From assembly GCA_023388175.1 (NCBI GenBank), contig JAEWGT010000011.1, positions 496,001-560,000 on the forward strand: 64,000 bases of DNA, given 5' to 3'. A model generated the notes under the pieces. It was not told the origin of the DNA, did not search any database, and was given only the letters and a program-made list of their open reading frames with translations. Position 1 is the first letter of the stretch. Each line of letters opens with the position of its first letter. Source of the DNA: Pseudomonadota bacterium (GTDB lineage Bacteria; Pseudomonadota; Alphaproteobacteria; Rhizobiales; Devosiaceae). The translations under genes and the position numbers were made by a program. Shown here in pieces: positions 1 through 8,256 of the stretch.

Positions 1-35
1 CGCGGGAGAGGGTGCCCGAAGGGCGGGTGAGGGGG
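1..35. repeat. Partial palindromic intergenic repeat at window edge
   Basis: The first 35 bases closely match bases 50967-51001, sharing the core GGTGCCCGAAGGGCGG followed by a run of G. Only the right part of the element is inside the window. Elements of this kind are common between genes of Hyphomicrobiales. Here the repeat lies in frame with the DUF559 gene that follows. Confidence 0.7.
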
Positions 36-79
36 GCGATGCTTCCGGGCCCTCAAGATTAAAGACATTCGCTAGGCGA

Positions 80-391
80 ATGCGCCACCAGCCAACAGAC
101 GCCGAGCGCAAGCTTTGGCAGTTGCTACGTAACAGGCGGTTTGCTGCATTCAAGTTTCGACGCCAGGAACCGATAGACCACTATATCGTGGATTTTGTCT
201 GTTATTCTGCAGGCCTCGTCATAGAAGCCGACGGCTTCCAGCACGCTGAGAATGCGCGTGATGCTATACGCGATGCCTATCTGCGTGCTCAGGGCTTCCA
301 CCTCCTGCGCCTCTGGAATAACGACATCCTCGCGCGTCCGGGCGCGGTGTCCGATGCCATCTGGGCGGCTGTGCAGGGGGACCGCGCATGA
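80..391 (+). CDS. DUF559 domain protein (restriction-endonuclease-like fold)
   Basis: A small protein of the DUF559 family, whose members are predicted to have a Vsr-like endonuclease fold; no cellular role is established. Visible family features are the start DAERKLWQLLRNRR, the FRRQEPIDHYIVDFVC block, the EADGFQH block and the FHLLRLWNNDI strand. The ATG at 80 gives 103 residues, but the frame stays open to the left edge and encodes a family-like LKTFARR just before this ATG, so the true start may lie outside the window. The upstream frame runs through the palindromic repeat at 1-35, a known habit of this family. The next gene starts 97 bp downstream. Confidence 0.75.
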   Translation: MRHQPTDAERKLWQLLRNRRFAAFKFRRQEPIDHYIVDFVCYSAGLVIEADGFQHAENARDAIRDAYLRAQGFHLLRLWNNDILARPGAVSDAIWAAVQGDRA

Positions 392-488
392 ATGGCGGGC
401 AAACCCTTTCCATGTCAGCAGCCTTGCTGACAGCGCCTGTCATCGTGGCGCGCTCAAACGCTGTCTCCACTCATCAGGAGACACTGCA

Positions 489-869
489 ATGATAGACCAC
501 ACCGGTATCCTCGTCGCCGACTGGGCCAAGGCGCGCGCCTTCTATGACGCCGCCTTTGCGCCACTGGGCTATTCCATGCTGGCCGAAGTGCCCGAGCAAT
601 TTACCGGCGGCGTCAAGGTCGGCGGCTATGGCAAGGACAAGCCCGATTTCTGGCTGACCGAAAGCAACGACGTCGGCCCAGGTCGCCACTACGCCTTCAG
701 GGCTGGTTCGCAGGCCGAGGTCGACGCCTTCTACGCGGCGGCCATGGCCGCCGGCGGCAGGGACAATGGCGCGCCCGGTCCACGCCCGCATTACCACGAG
801 CACTATTACGGTGCCTTCGTGATCGATCCCGATGGCAACAATGTCGAGGCAGTATTTCATGGCGGATAG
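489..869 (+). CDS. VOC family (glyoxalase/bleomycin-resistance-like) protein
   Basis: A 126-residue single-domain VOC protein. It opens with DHTGILVADWAKARAFYDAA and closes with FVIDPDGNNVEAVFH, the two ends of the paired beta-alpha-beta-beta-beta modules. VOC proteins are metal-dependent lyases, dioxygenases or resistance proteins, and the substrate cannot be told from sequence. The ATG at 489 was chosen because AGGAG lies at 476-480; an in-frame start further upstream at 252 would add a tail with no VOC similarity. The next gene overlaps its 3' end, so the two are probably translated together. Confidence 0.85.
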   Translation: MIDHTGILVADWAKARAFYDAAFAPLGYSMLAEVPEQFTGGVKVGGYGKDKPDFWLTESNDVGPGRHYAFRAGSQAEVDAFYAAAMAAGGRDNGAPGPRPHYHEHYYGAFVIDPDGNNVEAVFHGG

Positions 870-1332
870 AGAGGCTCATGCTGGCGGATGCCAGTGCGGC
901 GCGGTGCGTTTCAGGGTGACCCGTCTGGGTCGCCCGTCCATCTGTCATTGTCGCATGTGCCAGAAGGCATTTGGCGGGTTTTTCGGCCCGCTGGTCACTG
1001 CCCACAATGCCATCTGGACCCGTGGCGAGCCGAAATGGTTCCAGTCATCCAACGCCGCGCGCCGCGCCTTCTGTGGCGATTGCGGCACCCCGCTGGCTTA
1101 TGAAACCCGCTTCGGGCTGGAACTGGCCATCGGCGCCTTCGACGAACCGGCTGTCGCGGCACCGGAAATTCAGGTCAATCTCACCGATCGCCAGCCCTTC
1201 TTTGCTGGCCTGAGCACGCTGCCGGAGCGCCACGAGGTCAGCGACGAATGGCGCGACTTCATGGCCGGTATCCATTCCAACCAGCACCCGGACCATGACA
1301 CGGCCGACTGGCCGCCCAAGGAGGAAAGCTGA
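859..1332 (+). CDS. GFA-family (formaldehyde-activating-like) zinc protein, copy 1
   Basis: A 157-residue protein of the GFA/CENP-V family, named after glutathione-dependent formaldehyde-activating enzyme; most members have no tested activity. Zinc ligands are visible as GGCQCGAVRF, CHCRMCQK and FCGDCGTPL. I chose the ATG at 859 because GAGG sits at 845-848. Earlier in-frame ATGs at 832 and 841 would lengthen the overlap with the VOC gene and lie outside the domain. Its stop TGA overlaps the ATG of the second copy by one base. Confidence 0.85.
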   Translation: MADREAHAGGCQCGAVRFRVTRLGRPSICHCRMCQKAFGGFFGPLVTAHNAIWTRGEPKWFQSSNAARRAFCGDCGTPLAYETRFGLELAIGAFDEPAVAAPEIQVNLTDRQPFFAGLSTLPERHEVSDEWRDFMAGIHSNQHPDHDTADWPPKEES

Positions 1333-1823
1333 TGGACCGCTATGAGATCGAGGTCAGCGGCGGCTGCCAATGCGGCGCCGTGCGCTACCACGCGACCGAG
1401 ATGATGGACAATTCCCACATCTGTCATTGCCGCATGTGCCAGAAGGCGGTGGGCAATATCTTTGCTGCGCTGGTTGCCGCCCCGCGCGAGGCGATCACCT
1501 GGACGCGCGGCGAACCGGCCCGGTTTCGGTCGTCCGAACATGTGGATCGGGGCTTCTGCGGCAAATGTGGAACGCCGCTCTTCTACGACAATGTCGAGGG
1601 CGATCGCGTCAATTTCACTATCGGATCGCTTGACCGTCCCGACCTGTTCCCGCCCGGCGCCAATACCGGCACGGAGGGCATGGTCCCCTGGTTCGACACG
1701 CTCGTGACCATCCAGGACGGTGGCCCCACCGAGCGTCCCGACCTCAAGGACTGGTGGAGCGCGATCAAAGCCTCCAACCACCAGCATCCGGACCACGACA
1801 CCTCTGTCTGGCCGCCCAAATAA
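1332..1823 (+). CDS. GFA-family zinc protein, copy 2
   Basis: A 163-residue paralogue of the preceding gene with the same cysteine pattern: GGCQCGAVRYHA, CHCRMCQKAVG and FCGKCGTPLFY. Both copies end with a similar HPDHDT-x-x-WPPK tail, so this looks like a tandem duplication. The start overlaps the previous stop as TGATG, indicating translational coupling. Whether either copy acts on an S-hydroxymethyl-glutathione-like adduct is unknown. Confidence 0.85.
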   Translation: MDRYEIEVSGGCQCGAVRYHATEMMDNSHICHCRMCQKAVGNIFAALVAAPREAITWTRGEPARFRSSEHVDRGFCGKCGTPLFYDNVEGDRVNFTIGSLDRPDLFPPGANTGTEGMVPWFDTLVTIQDGGPTERPDLKDWWSAIKASNHQHPDHDTSVWPPK

Positions 1824-1851
1824 GCGTCAAATATCTTCGAGTTAGGCCCCT

Positions 1852-3444
1852 ATGTCCCGCGACCGCCTCTACATTTTCGATACGACCCTGCGCGACGGTG
1901 CCCAGACCGCCGGCATCGAGTTCTCGCTGGAGGACAAGATCGCCATTACCGGCCTGCTCGAAGAACTGGGCGTCGATTATATCGAAGGCGGCTATCCCGG
2001 CGCCAATCCGGTGGACACCGGCTTTTTTGAGCAGAAGCGCACCAGAAACGCCATTTTCACCGCCTTCGGCATGACCAAGAGGGCGGGGCGATCCGCCGCC
2101 AATGATCCGGGCGTCATGGCGTTGATCAATTCGGCTGCCGAGGCCACCTGTTTCGTCGCCAAGGCCTGGGACTATCAGGTTGAACTGGCGCTGGGCTCGA
2201 CCACAAAAGACCATCTCGAAGGCCTCGCCGATACCGTTCGCACCGCCGTTGCCGCCGGCAAGGAGACCCTGATCGACCTCGAACACTTCTTCGATGGCTA
2301 CAAGGCCAATCGCGCCTATGCGCTCGATTGCGTGAAGACCGCGCTGGAGGCGGGCGCGCGCTGGGTCGTGCTTTGCGATACGAATGGCGGCACCATGCCC
2401 TCGGAAGTGCGCGAGATCGTCGGCGAGGTGCTGAAAATCGCGCCGGGCGACCGGCTGGGCATTCATCCCCATGACGATACCGGGCAAGCCGTCGCCAATG
2501 CGCTGGCTGCCGTCGAAGCCGGTGTGCGTCAGGTTCAAGGCACGCTGAACGGGCTGGGCGAGCGCTGCGGCAATACCAATCTGGTGACGCTGATCCCGAC
2601 ACTGGTGCTCAAGCCCTATTATGCAGAGCGCTATGAGACCTCGATCACGCCGGAGCGGCTCGAACGGCTCACCCATATTTCCCGGGCCTTCGACGACCGG
2701 CTCAACCGGGCGCCGGCCCGGCAATCGCCCTATGTCGGCGCCTCTGCCTTCGCCACCAAGGCGGGCATTCACGCCTCGGCCCTGCTCAAGGACTTCTCTA
2801 CCTATGAGCATGTGCCGCCCGAAAGCGTGGGCAATGAGCGCGCCATCATGGTCAGCCAGCAGGCCGGCAAGTCCAATCTGCTGACGGCGCTTGCCCGTCA
2901 CAATATCGCTCTGGAAAAGGATGATCCGCGTCTCGAAAAGCTGCTCACCCATGTCAAGGAACGCGAAGCGCGGGGCTATTCCTATGACGGCGCCGATGCC
3001 TCTTTTGCCATTCTCGCCCGGCGGGTGCTGGGCACGCTGCCGGACTATTTCCAGGTCGAGCACTACCGCGCCATGGTCGAGCGCCGCCACAATGCGCAGG
3101 GTGAAGAGGTGACGATTACCGAAGCGGTGGTGAAGATCATCGTGGAAGGCGAGCGGCTGATGTCTGTGGCCGAGGGCAATGGTCCGGTCAATGCACTCGA
3201 TCTGGCTCTGCGCAAGGATCTGGGGGTCTATTCAGCGCGAATCGAAGATCTCGAACTGGCCGATTTCAAGGTGCGTATTCTGGACGGTGGCACGGGCGCG
3301 GTCACCCGTGTACTGGTCGAAAGCCGCGATGGTACGGGAGAACGCTGGGTAACCATCGGCGTTTCGCCCAACATCATTGATGCGTCCTTTGAAGCTCTGT
3401 ATGAATCGATCACCTACAAGCTGTTGAAAACCGAGGCGGCCTGA
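1852..3444 (+). CDS. cimA: Citramalate synthase
   Basis: A 530-residue enzyme predicted to condense acetyl-CoA with pyruvate to (R)-citramalate, giving a threonine-independent route to 2-oxobutanoate and isoleucine. An HMGL-like TIM barrel covers about residues 5-280. It holds the metal-binding DTTLRDGAQTAGIEFS motif, the GIHPHDDTGQAVAN histidine motif and the LNGLGERCGNTNL loop. A LeuA-type regulatory domain occupies about 400-525. Length and these motifs match the CimA group rather than 2-isopropylmalate synthase, though substrate choice between close relatives is not proven. It starts 28 bp after the GFA pair and is followed by the LysM gene. Confidence 0.88.
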   Translation: MSRDRLYIFDTTLRDGAQTAGIEFSLEDKIAITGLLEELGVDYIEGGYPGANPVDTGFFEQKRTRNAIFTAFGMTKRAGRSAANDPGVMALINSAAEATCFVAKAWDYQVELALGSTTKDHLEGLADTVRTAVAAGKETLIDLEHFFDGYKANRAYALDCVKTALEAGARWVVLCDTNGGTMPSEVREIVGEVLKIAPGDRLGIHPHDDTGQAVANALAAVEAGVRQVQGTLNGLGERCGNTNLVTLIPTLVLKPYYAERYETSITPERLERLTHISRAFDDRLNRAPARQSPYVGASAFATKAGIHASALLKDFSTYEHVPPESVGNERAIMVSQQAGKSNLLTALARHNIALEKDDPRLEKLLTHVKEREARGYSYDGADASFAILARRVLGTLPDYFQVEHYRAMVERRHNAQGEEVTITEAVVKIIVEGERLMSVAEGNGPVNALDLALRKDLGVYSARIEDLELADFKVRILDGGTGAVTRVLVESRDGTGERWVTIGVSPNIIDASFEALYESITYKLLKTEAA

Positions 3445-3466
3445 CCCGCCGGCATATAGAAATCCC

Positions 3467-5302
3467 GTGGAGGGCAAACTGGCCGAAACCGCTCCAAAAC
3501 GTCCTCTTGCTCTGACTATCGGAGCGGCGGCAGCCACCCTCGTCGTTATTCTCGGTATTCTGACCGGCCCGGCAATCGTCTCCTGCTTCAACAGCGAGGA
3601 CGGATTGGGCATTTGCCTGCGTGGCAAGATGGCCGAGGTCGGCCTGGCGCCGCCCTTGCCTGCGCCCGCTGTCGCCGAGGTCGAGGGCGAGGCGCCTGAA
3701 GCCGCGCCGGAGGCCGATATCAATCTGGCCGTTGCCGACGAAGAAGCGGTGTCGGCAGAGCCTGAGCTGGACGTGACCCCGCCCGCCGATGCGCTGGATG
3801 TTGCCACCGCCGACACTGTCATCGCGGCCACATTCGGCCTGCTGCGCGCCGAGCCCGATGGCTCCATCGTCATCGCCGGTAGCGGTACGCCCGGAAGCCG
3901 CGTCGAAGTCTATGCCAATGGCGAATTGCTCGGCACCGTGGACGTCGAGGCCAGCGGCGACTGGGTCTTTGTGCCCGACGCGCCCCTCGCGCCGGGCGAT
4001 CTCGAAATCACCCTGGGTGAAGAGGGCAAGACGGGGACCGCCGAACAGTCCTTCATCGTTGTCCTCAACGAAGACAGAACCACGCAGCCGCTGGTCGTTG
4101 CCAGCACCCCCGGTCAGGCCAGCGAAGTCCTGCAGGGTCTTGAGACCCCCGCAGCAGCGACGGCAATTGCCGCAGCGGACGAGCCGGCCAGCGCTGCAGA
4201 AACCACCGATATTGCAGTGGCAACGCCATCCGAACAGCCGGTTGCACCTGCTGCAGACGCGGAAACGGCCGCGACCGCCCCTGTGGAACAGCCTGCTGCC
4301 GAAGTGGCCGCAGCGACGGACCCCGCGCCTGCCGCCAGCAGCGAGGAGACGGAGACGCCCGACGCGCCGGCAATGGCTGTGGCGCAGGCCGAGCCCGCAA
4401 TCGTGCCGGAGACTGCCGAGCCTGATGCCGCGCAGGTCGAGCCGGTAACCGAAACCGCAAGTGCCGTTGAGGCGCCGGTTCAGGCCGAAGCCGAGCCGGA
4501 GCCAGTCGTCGCCGCTGCGCCGGAAGCGCCTGCAGCGGAGACCCCCGCCATTGCCCCGGCGCAACTTGCAGATGTGCAGCCGACCATCGACGCCATCGAA
4601 ATCGAGGGCGATCGGACATTCTTCGCCGGTGGCGGTCCTGATGGGGGCGTCATTCGGCTTTACGTCGATGATGGTTTTGTTGCCGATGCCAGCGTGGCGG
4701 AAAGCCGTTGGCTGGTCGAAACCGGCCCGGTTCTCAACAAGCCGAGCCAGCGGGTGCGCATCGACCTGATCCAGCCCGATACTGGCGTGGTCGTGGCGCG
4801 CTCTGAAGTCGATTTCGTGGTCGATGTGCCCGCTGCGCCAGAAGAGCAGATAGCCGTGGCGGACGCAGACGTCCCCGCGACGTCCCAGCCGGTGGCAGAT
4901 GCGCCAGTTGCTGATGCGGTGAGCCCCGCCGTCGCGCCGGCCCAGCCCACCGCGGCACCTGCCGATGCACCGGCGGGGGCAGAGGTTTCATCGCCCGAGC
5001 CCGCTGCGTCGCCCGCAAGTGAGCCTGCACCCGTACCCGGCGAGGAGTCTGCGCCTGCTGCTGCCGCCGCCGAGCCAGTCGTGCCCACCATGGTTGCGGT
5101 GTCCCTCGGCGATCCGGAGGCTCAGCGCTTTGCCTCTGGCAAGGCCATCATCCGCCGTGGCGACAATCTCTGGACCATTGCGCGACGCGTCTATGGCGAG
5201 GGTCTGAAATATACGACGATCTATCAGGCCAACACCGGCCAGATTCGCGATCCGGACCGCATCTATCCGGGCCAGGTGTTCAACCTGCCGGTGGGCGAGT
5301 AA
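3467..5302 (+). CDS. LysM-domain envelope protein with Ig-like repeats
   Basis: A 611-residue probable inner-membrane-anchored or exported protein. One hydrophobic segment lies at about residues 15-38. Two Ig-like modules follow, near 120-200 and 370-450, each starting with a G-x-P-G/D-G type turn (for example SGTPGSRVEVYANGELLG). They are joined by long Ala/Pro/Glu-rich linkers. A LysM domain sits at about 562-611 (RRGDNLWTIARRVYGEG and a PGQVFNLP end), the usual peptidoglycan-binding module. The start is GTG at 3467 with no strong ribosome binding site. A strong terminator follows directly, so it closes the transcript. A structural or cell-wall role is inferred. Confidence 0.82.
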   Translation: MEGKLAETAPKRPLALTIGAAAATLVVILGILTGPAIVSCFNSEDGLGICLRGKMAEVGLAPPLPAPAVAEVEGEAPEAAPEADINLAVADEEAVSAEPELDVTPPADALDVATADTVIAATFGLLRAEPDGSIVIAGSGTPGSRVEVYANGELLGTVDVEASGDWVFVPDAPLAPGDLEITLGEEGKTGTAEQSFIVVLNEDRTTQPLVVASTPGQASEVLQGLETPAAATAIAAADEPASAAETTDIAVATPSEQPVAPAADAETAATAPVEQPAAEVAAATDPAPAASSEETETPDAPAMAVAQAEPAIVPETAEPDAAQVEPVTETASAVEAPVQAEAEPEPVVAAAPEAPAAETPAIAPAQLADVQPTIDAIEIEGDRTFFAGGGPDGGVIRLYVDDGFVADASVAESRWLVETGPVLNKPSQRVRIDLIQPDTGVVVARSEVDFVVDVPAAPEEQIAVADADVPATSQPVADAPVADAVSPAVAPAQPTAAPADAPAGAEVSSPEPAASPASEPAPVPGEESAPAAAAAEPVVPTMVAVSLGDPEAQRFASGKAIIRRGDNLWTIARRVYGEGLKYTTIYQANTGQIRDPDRIYPGQVFNLPVGE

Positions 5303-5310
5303 TCCAATGC

Positions 5311-5334
5311 AAACGGCGCCTTCGGGCGCCGTTT
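5311..5334 (+). terminator. Rho-independent terminator after LysM gene
   Basis: A perfect 10-bp stem AAACGGCGCC/GGCGCCGTTT closes a TTCG tetraloop 8 bp past the LysM stop codon. The stem ends in TTT, so it can act as an intrinsic terminator. Confidence 0.9.
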
Positions 5335-5455
5335 CGCCAGCCTCTATTGATTTTACCGGCCAAACGCACCATCTTCCATCGCAATTGACCGATCAAGTGT
5401 GACCGGCAGGCAGGCCCAATGCCGGCCGAGATCATGACAAGCCCCGAGCGACGCC

Positions 5456-5773
5456 ATGCGTGACGACGATATTGCCAATACCATGCGAGCGCTGGGCCAT
5501 CCGGTCCGCCTCGAAATCCTGCGCATTCTGGCCACCCAGCAGCAGGGCCAGTGTTGTTGCGGCGACGTGACCGAAAGCCTGACACTGGCCCAGTCGACCG
5601 TGTCCCAGCACATCAAGGTCCTGCTTGATGCGGGCCTCATCGAGCGCAAGGCGCATGGCACGCGCAACCGATACTTTATCCGTCAGGAAAAATTCGCCGA
5701 ATTGAAAGCCGCCTTTGGCGGGCTGCTTCAGGGGCTGACACCCACCCCCAGCCAGGAAGCGGAAACGGCCTGA
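5456..5773 (+). CDS. ArsR/SmtB-family transcriptional regulator
   Basis: A 105-residue winged-helix repressor-type protein. The recognition helix is in TLAQSTVSQHIKVLLDAGLI and the wing in HGTRNRYFI. A CCCGDV stretch lies where classical ArsR proteins carry the ELCVCDL metal site, so metal or redox sensing is plausible but the exact site differs. The stop overlaps the ABC exporter start as TGATG, so the two are co-translated. By analogy with metal-efflux operons it probably represses the exporter. The start at 5456 is the only in-frame ATG before the domain. Confidence 0.88.
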   Translation: MRDDDIANTMRALGHPVRLEILRILATQQQGQCCCGDVTESLTLAQSTVSQHIKVLLDAGLIERKAHGTRNRYFIRQEKFAELKAAFGGLLQGLTPTPSQEAETA

Positions 5774-7668
5774 TGCCATCAGACAGCGTTGAGAAGAAGC
5801 CGTCCGTCAGCGCGGACGAAGGATCGATATTCTCTACAATCCGCAATTTGTGGTCATATATGTGGCCCGAGGACCGGCCGGACCTGCGCCTGCGGGTGGG
5901 GCTGGCCATCGGTGCGTTGCTGGCCAGCAAGGTTGCTACCACGCTGGTGCCTTTCGCCTATAAGGGCATCATCGACAATCTCGATGGTTCGACACCCGAC
6001 AATGCCCTGATCCTTGGCATTGCCGTTCCTGTTGCTCTGGTCATCGCCTATGTTTTGGGTAACATCATCGATGCTGGCTTCCAGCAACTGCGTGACGTGC
6101 TCTTTGCCAGCGTCGGCCAGCATGCCGTGCGCAAACTGGCGCTGCAGACCTTCCATCACATGCACCGTCTGTCGCTGCGCTTTCACCTGCAAAGACGCAC
6201 GGGCGGACTGAGCCGCGTTATCGAGCGTGGCACCAAGGGCATCGAAACCGTCGTGCGTTTCGCCATGCTCAATATCGCCCCGACCATCGTTGAGTTCGTG
6301 GTGGTGGCCGTCATTTTCGTCTGGATGTTCGGCCTGAGCTATATGGGCGTCTTGGTCGTGATGATCTGGGCCTATCTCTATTTCACCATCAAGGCGTCCA
6401 ACTGGCGCATCGCCATTCGCCGCCAGATGAATGACAGCGATACCGACGCCAATGGCAAGGCCATCGACAGCCTGCTCAACTTTGAAACGGTGAAATATTT
6501 CGCCAATGAGAAGATGGAAGCGGCGCGCTTCGACAAGGCCATGGAGGGCTATGAACGCTCGGCCATCCGCATCTGGACCTCGCTTGGCTTTCTCAATTTC
6601 GGCCAGGCCATCATATTCTATGGCGGCTTCCTCATCATCTCCATCATGGCCGTGCTCGGCGTCATGGACGGCACGCTGACGCTGGGTGATTTCGTCCTGC
6701 TGAACACCTTCCTGATGCAGATTTACCGCCCACTCAATTTCATCGGCTTCGTCTATCGCGAGCTGCGGCAGGGCCTTACCGACATCGAGGAAATGTTCCG
6801 CCTGCTCGATCAGGACCCCGAAATTACCGACGCGCCCGGTGCGCCGCCGCTTGCCGTGACCGGCCCGGTCATCCGCTTTGAGGACGTCACGTTCCACTAT
6901 GATCCCGACCGCCCCATTCTCAAGGGCGTCAGCTTTGAAGTGCCGGCCGGCAAGACGCTGGCCATCGTTGGCCCCACGGGTGCGGGCAAATCCACCATTT
7001 CCCGGCTGCTGTTCCGCTTTTACGACGTGACGGGCGGGCGCATCACCATTGATGGACAGGATCTGCGCGACGTGACCCAGGAAAGCCTGCGCTCGGCCAT
7101 CGGCATGGTGCCGCAGGACACGGTGCTCTTCAACGACACGATCGGCTACAATATCGAATATGGCCGCCCAGGGGCGTCCGAGGAAGAAATCCGCGAAGCA
7201 GCGCGCATGGCGCAGGTTGGCGGCTTCATCGAAACCCTGCCAAAGGGGTATCAGACCCCCGTTGGCGAGCGTGGCCTCAAACTCTCCGGCGGCGAAAAGC
7301 AGCGCGTCGCCATCGCCCGCACCATTCTCAAGTCACCATCGATCCTTATTCTGGACGAGGCGACCTCGGCGCTCGACACCAAGACCGAGCGGGATATCCA
7401 GACGGCGCTCGACGAGGTGTCGCGCAACCGCACGACGCTGGTCATTGCGCACCGGCTGTCCACGGTCGTCAATGCCGATGAGATTATCGTCCTGCGCGAC
7501 GGACAGGTTGCCGAGCGCGGCAATCACATGGCGCTGCTGCAAAAGGCCGGCCTTTACGCCCAGATGTGGAACCGCCAGCGTGAAGCCAGCGAAGCCGCCG
7601 AACTGCTGGCCCGCACCCAGGATGACCCAGACGGCTTCGTCAAGCGCGGTATTCCCGCGGGAGAATAG
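5773..7668 (+). CDS. Atm1/HMT1-type ABC exporter (permease fused to ATPase)
   Basis: A 631-residue half-transporter, expected to work as a homodimer in the inner membrane. Six membrane helices fill about residues 40-330. The Atm1-class signature HLQRRTGGLSRVIERGTKGI and the LLNFETVKYFANE stretch are visible; in this class that region lines the glutathione-conjugate cavity. The nucleotide-binding domain carries GPTGAGKST, LSGGEKQRVAIAR, ILILDEAT and the switch histidine in IAHRLS. Relatives export glutathione-linked metals or sulfur/iron precursors. The coupled ArsR gene favours a heavy-metal role, but this is inference. Confidence 0.9.
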   Translation: MPSDSVEKKPSVSADEGSIFSTIRNLWSYMWPEDRPDLRLRVGLAIGALLASKVATTLVPFAYKGIIDNLDGSTPDNALILGIAVPVALVIAYVLGNIIDAGFQQLRDVLFASVGQHAVRKLALQTFHHMHRLSLRFHLQRRTGGLSRVIERGTKGIETVVRFAMLNIAPTIVEFVVVAVIFVWMFGLSYMGVLVVMIWAYLYFTIKASNWRIAIRRQMNDSDTDANGKAIDSLLNFETVKYFANEKMEAARFDKAMEGYERSAIRIWTSLGFLNFGQAIIFYGGFLIISIMAVLGVMDGTLTLGDFVLLNTFLMQIYRPLNFIGFVYRELRQGLTDIEEMFRLLDQDPEITDAPGAPPLAVTGPVIRFEDVTFHYDPDRPILKGVSFEVPAGKTLAIVGPTGAGKSTISRLLFRFYDVTGGRITIDGQDLRDVTQESLRSAIGMVPQDTVLFNDTIGYNIEYGRPGASEEEIREAARMAQVGGFIETLPKGYQTPVGERGLKLSGGEKQRVAIARTILKSPSILILDEATSALDTKTERDIQTALDEVSRNRTTLVIAHRLSTVVNADEIIVLRDGQVAERGNHMALLQKAGLYAQMWNRQREASEAAELLARTQDDPDGFVKRGIPAGE

Positions 7669-7710
7669 GGCAGGGGGTGGTGAAGGGTTTGTTGTGGGTT
7701 ATGTTGATTG

Positions 7711-8205
7711 ATGACCCGGATCACCCTTCGCCCCGCCGCTCCTGCCGACAAGCCGGTTATCGCCAATCTCATCCAGCTCTATCTGCACGATATGACCGAG
7801 TTCATGCCGTTTCCGGTCGGAGCTGATGGGCGCTATGAGTATGATTTTCTCGATCGGTTCTGGCGCCATCCCTATCTGATCATGTCGGGCGACGAGATCG
7901 CCGGCTTTGCCCTCGTCATCGACGAATGCCCACTGACCGGGAGGTCGCCCTGCTGGTTTATGGCCGAATTCTTCGTTCTCAAGGCGCATAGAAAACAAGG
8001 CGTGGGCAAGACTGCCATGGATGTCGCCATGGCCGCACATCCCGGCCACTGGCATGTTGCGGTGCCGCACGCCAACCGCGCTGCCGGTGCCTTCTGGCGT
8101 CGGGCGCTTGAGGCTCACGAGCCGGGCGTTCGCGACATTCATTTTGATGGTGATGACTGGTCGCTCTTTGCCTTCGAGATACTGGCATCCCCGACGGCGC
8201 TGTGA
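7711..8205 (+). CDS. GNAT-family N-acetyltransferase
   Basis: A 164-residue GNAT protein. The acetyl-CoA-binding motif appears as EFFVLKAHRKQGVGKTAM, matching the R/Q-x-x-G-x-G/A pattern, and NRAAGAFWRR matches the later motif-B helix. The start ATG at 7711 directly follows an in-frame TTG at 7708. The acceptor substrate is unknown. It lies 42 bp after the exporter and 51 bp before the P450 gene. Confidence 0.82.
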   Translation: MTRITLRPAAPADKPVIANLIQLYLHDMTEFMPFPVGADGRYEYDFLDRFWRHPYLIMSGDEIAGFALVIDECPLTGRSPCWFMAEFFVLKAHRKQGVGKTAMDVAMAAHPGHWHVAVPHANRAAGAFWRRALEAHEPGVRDIHFDGDDWSLFAFEILASPTAL

Positions 8206-8256
8206 TCAAATCCGTGCTGATATCCTGCGGGGGCGGGATCAGTAGCGCGGTGAAAC

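Noticed and set aside
1765..3090. 441-residue open frame on the minus strand
   Set aside because: It lies fully antisense to citramalate synthase, whose motifs are intact. The composition is a codon-shadow and no family is recognisable.
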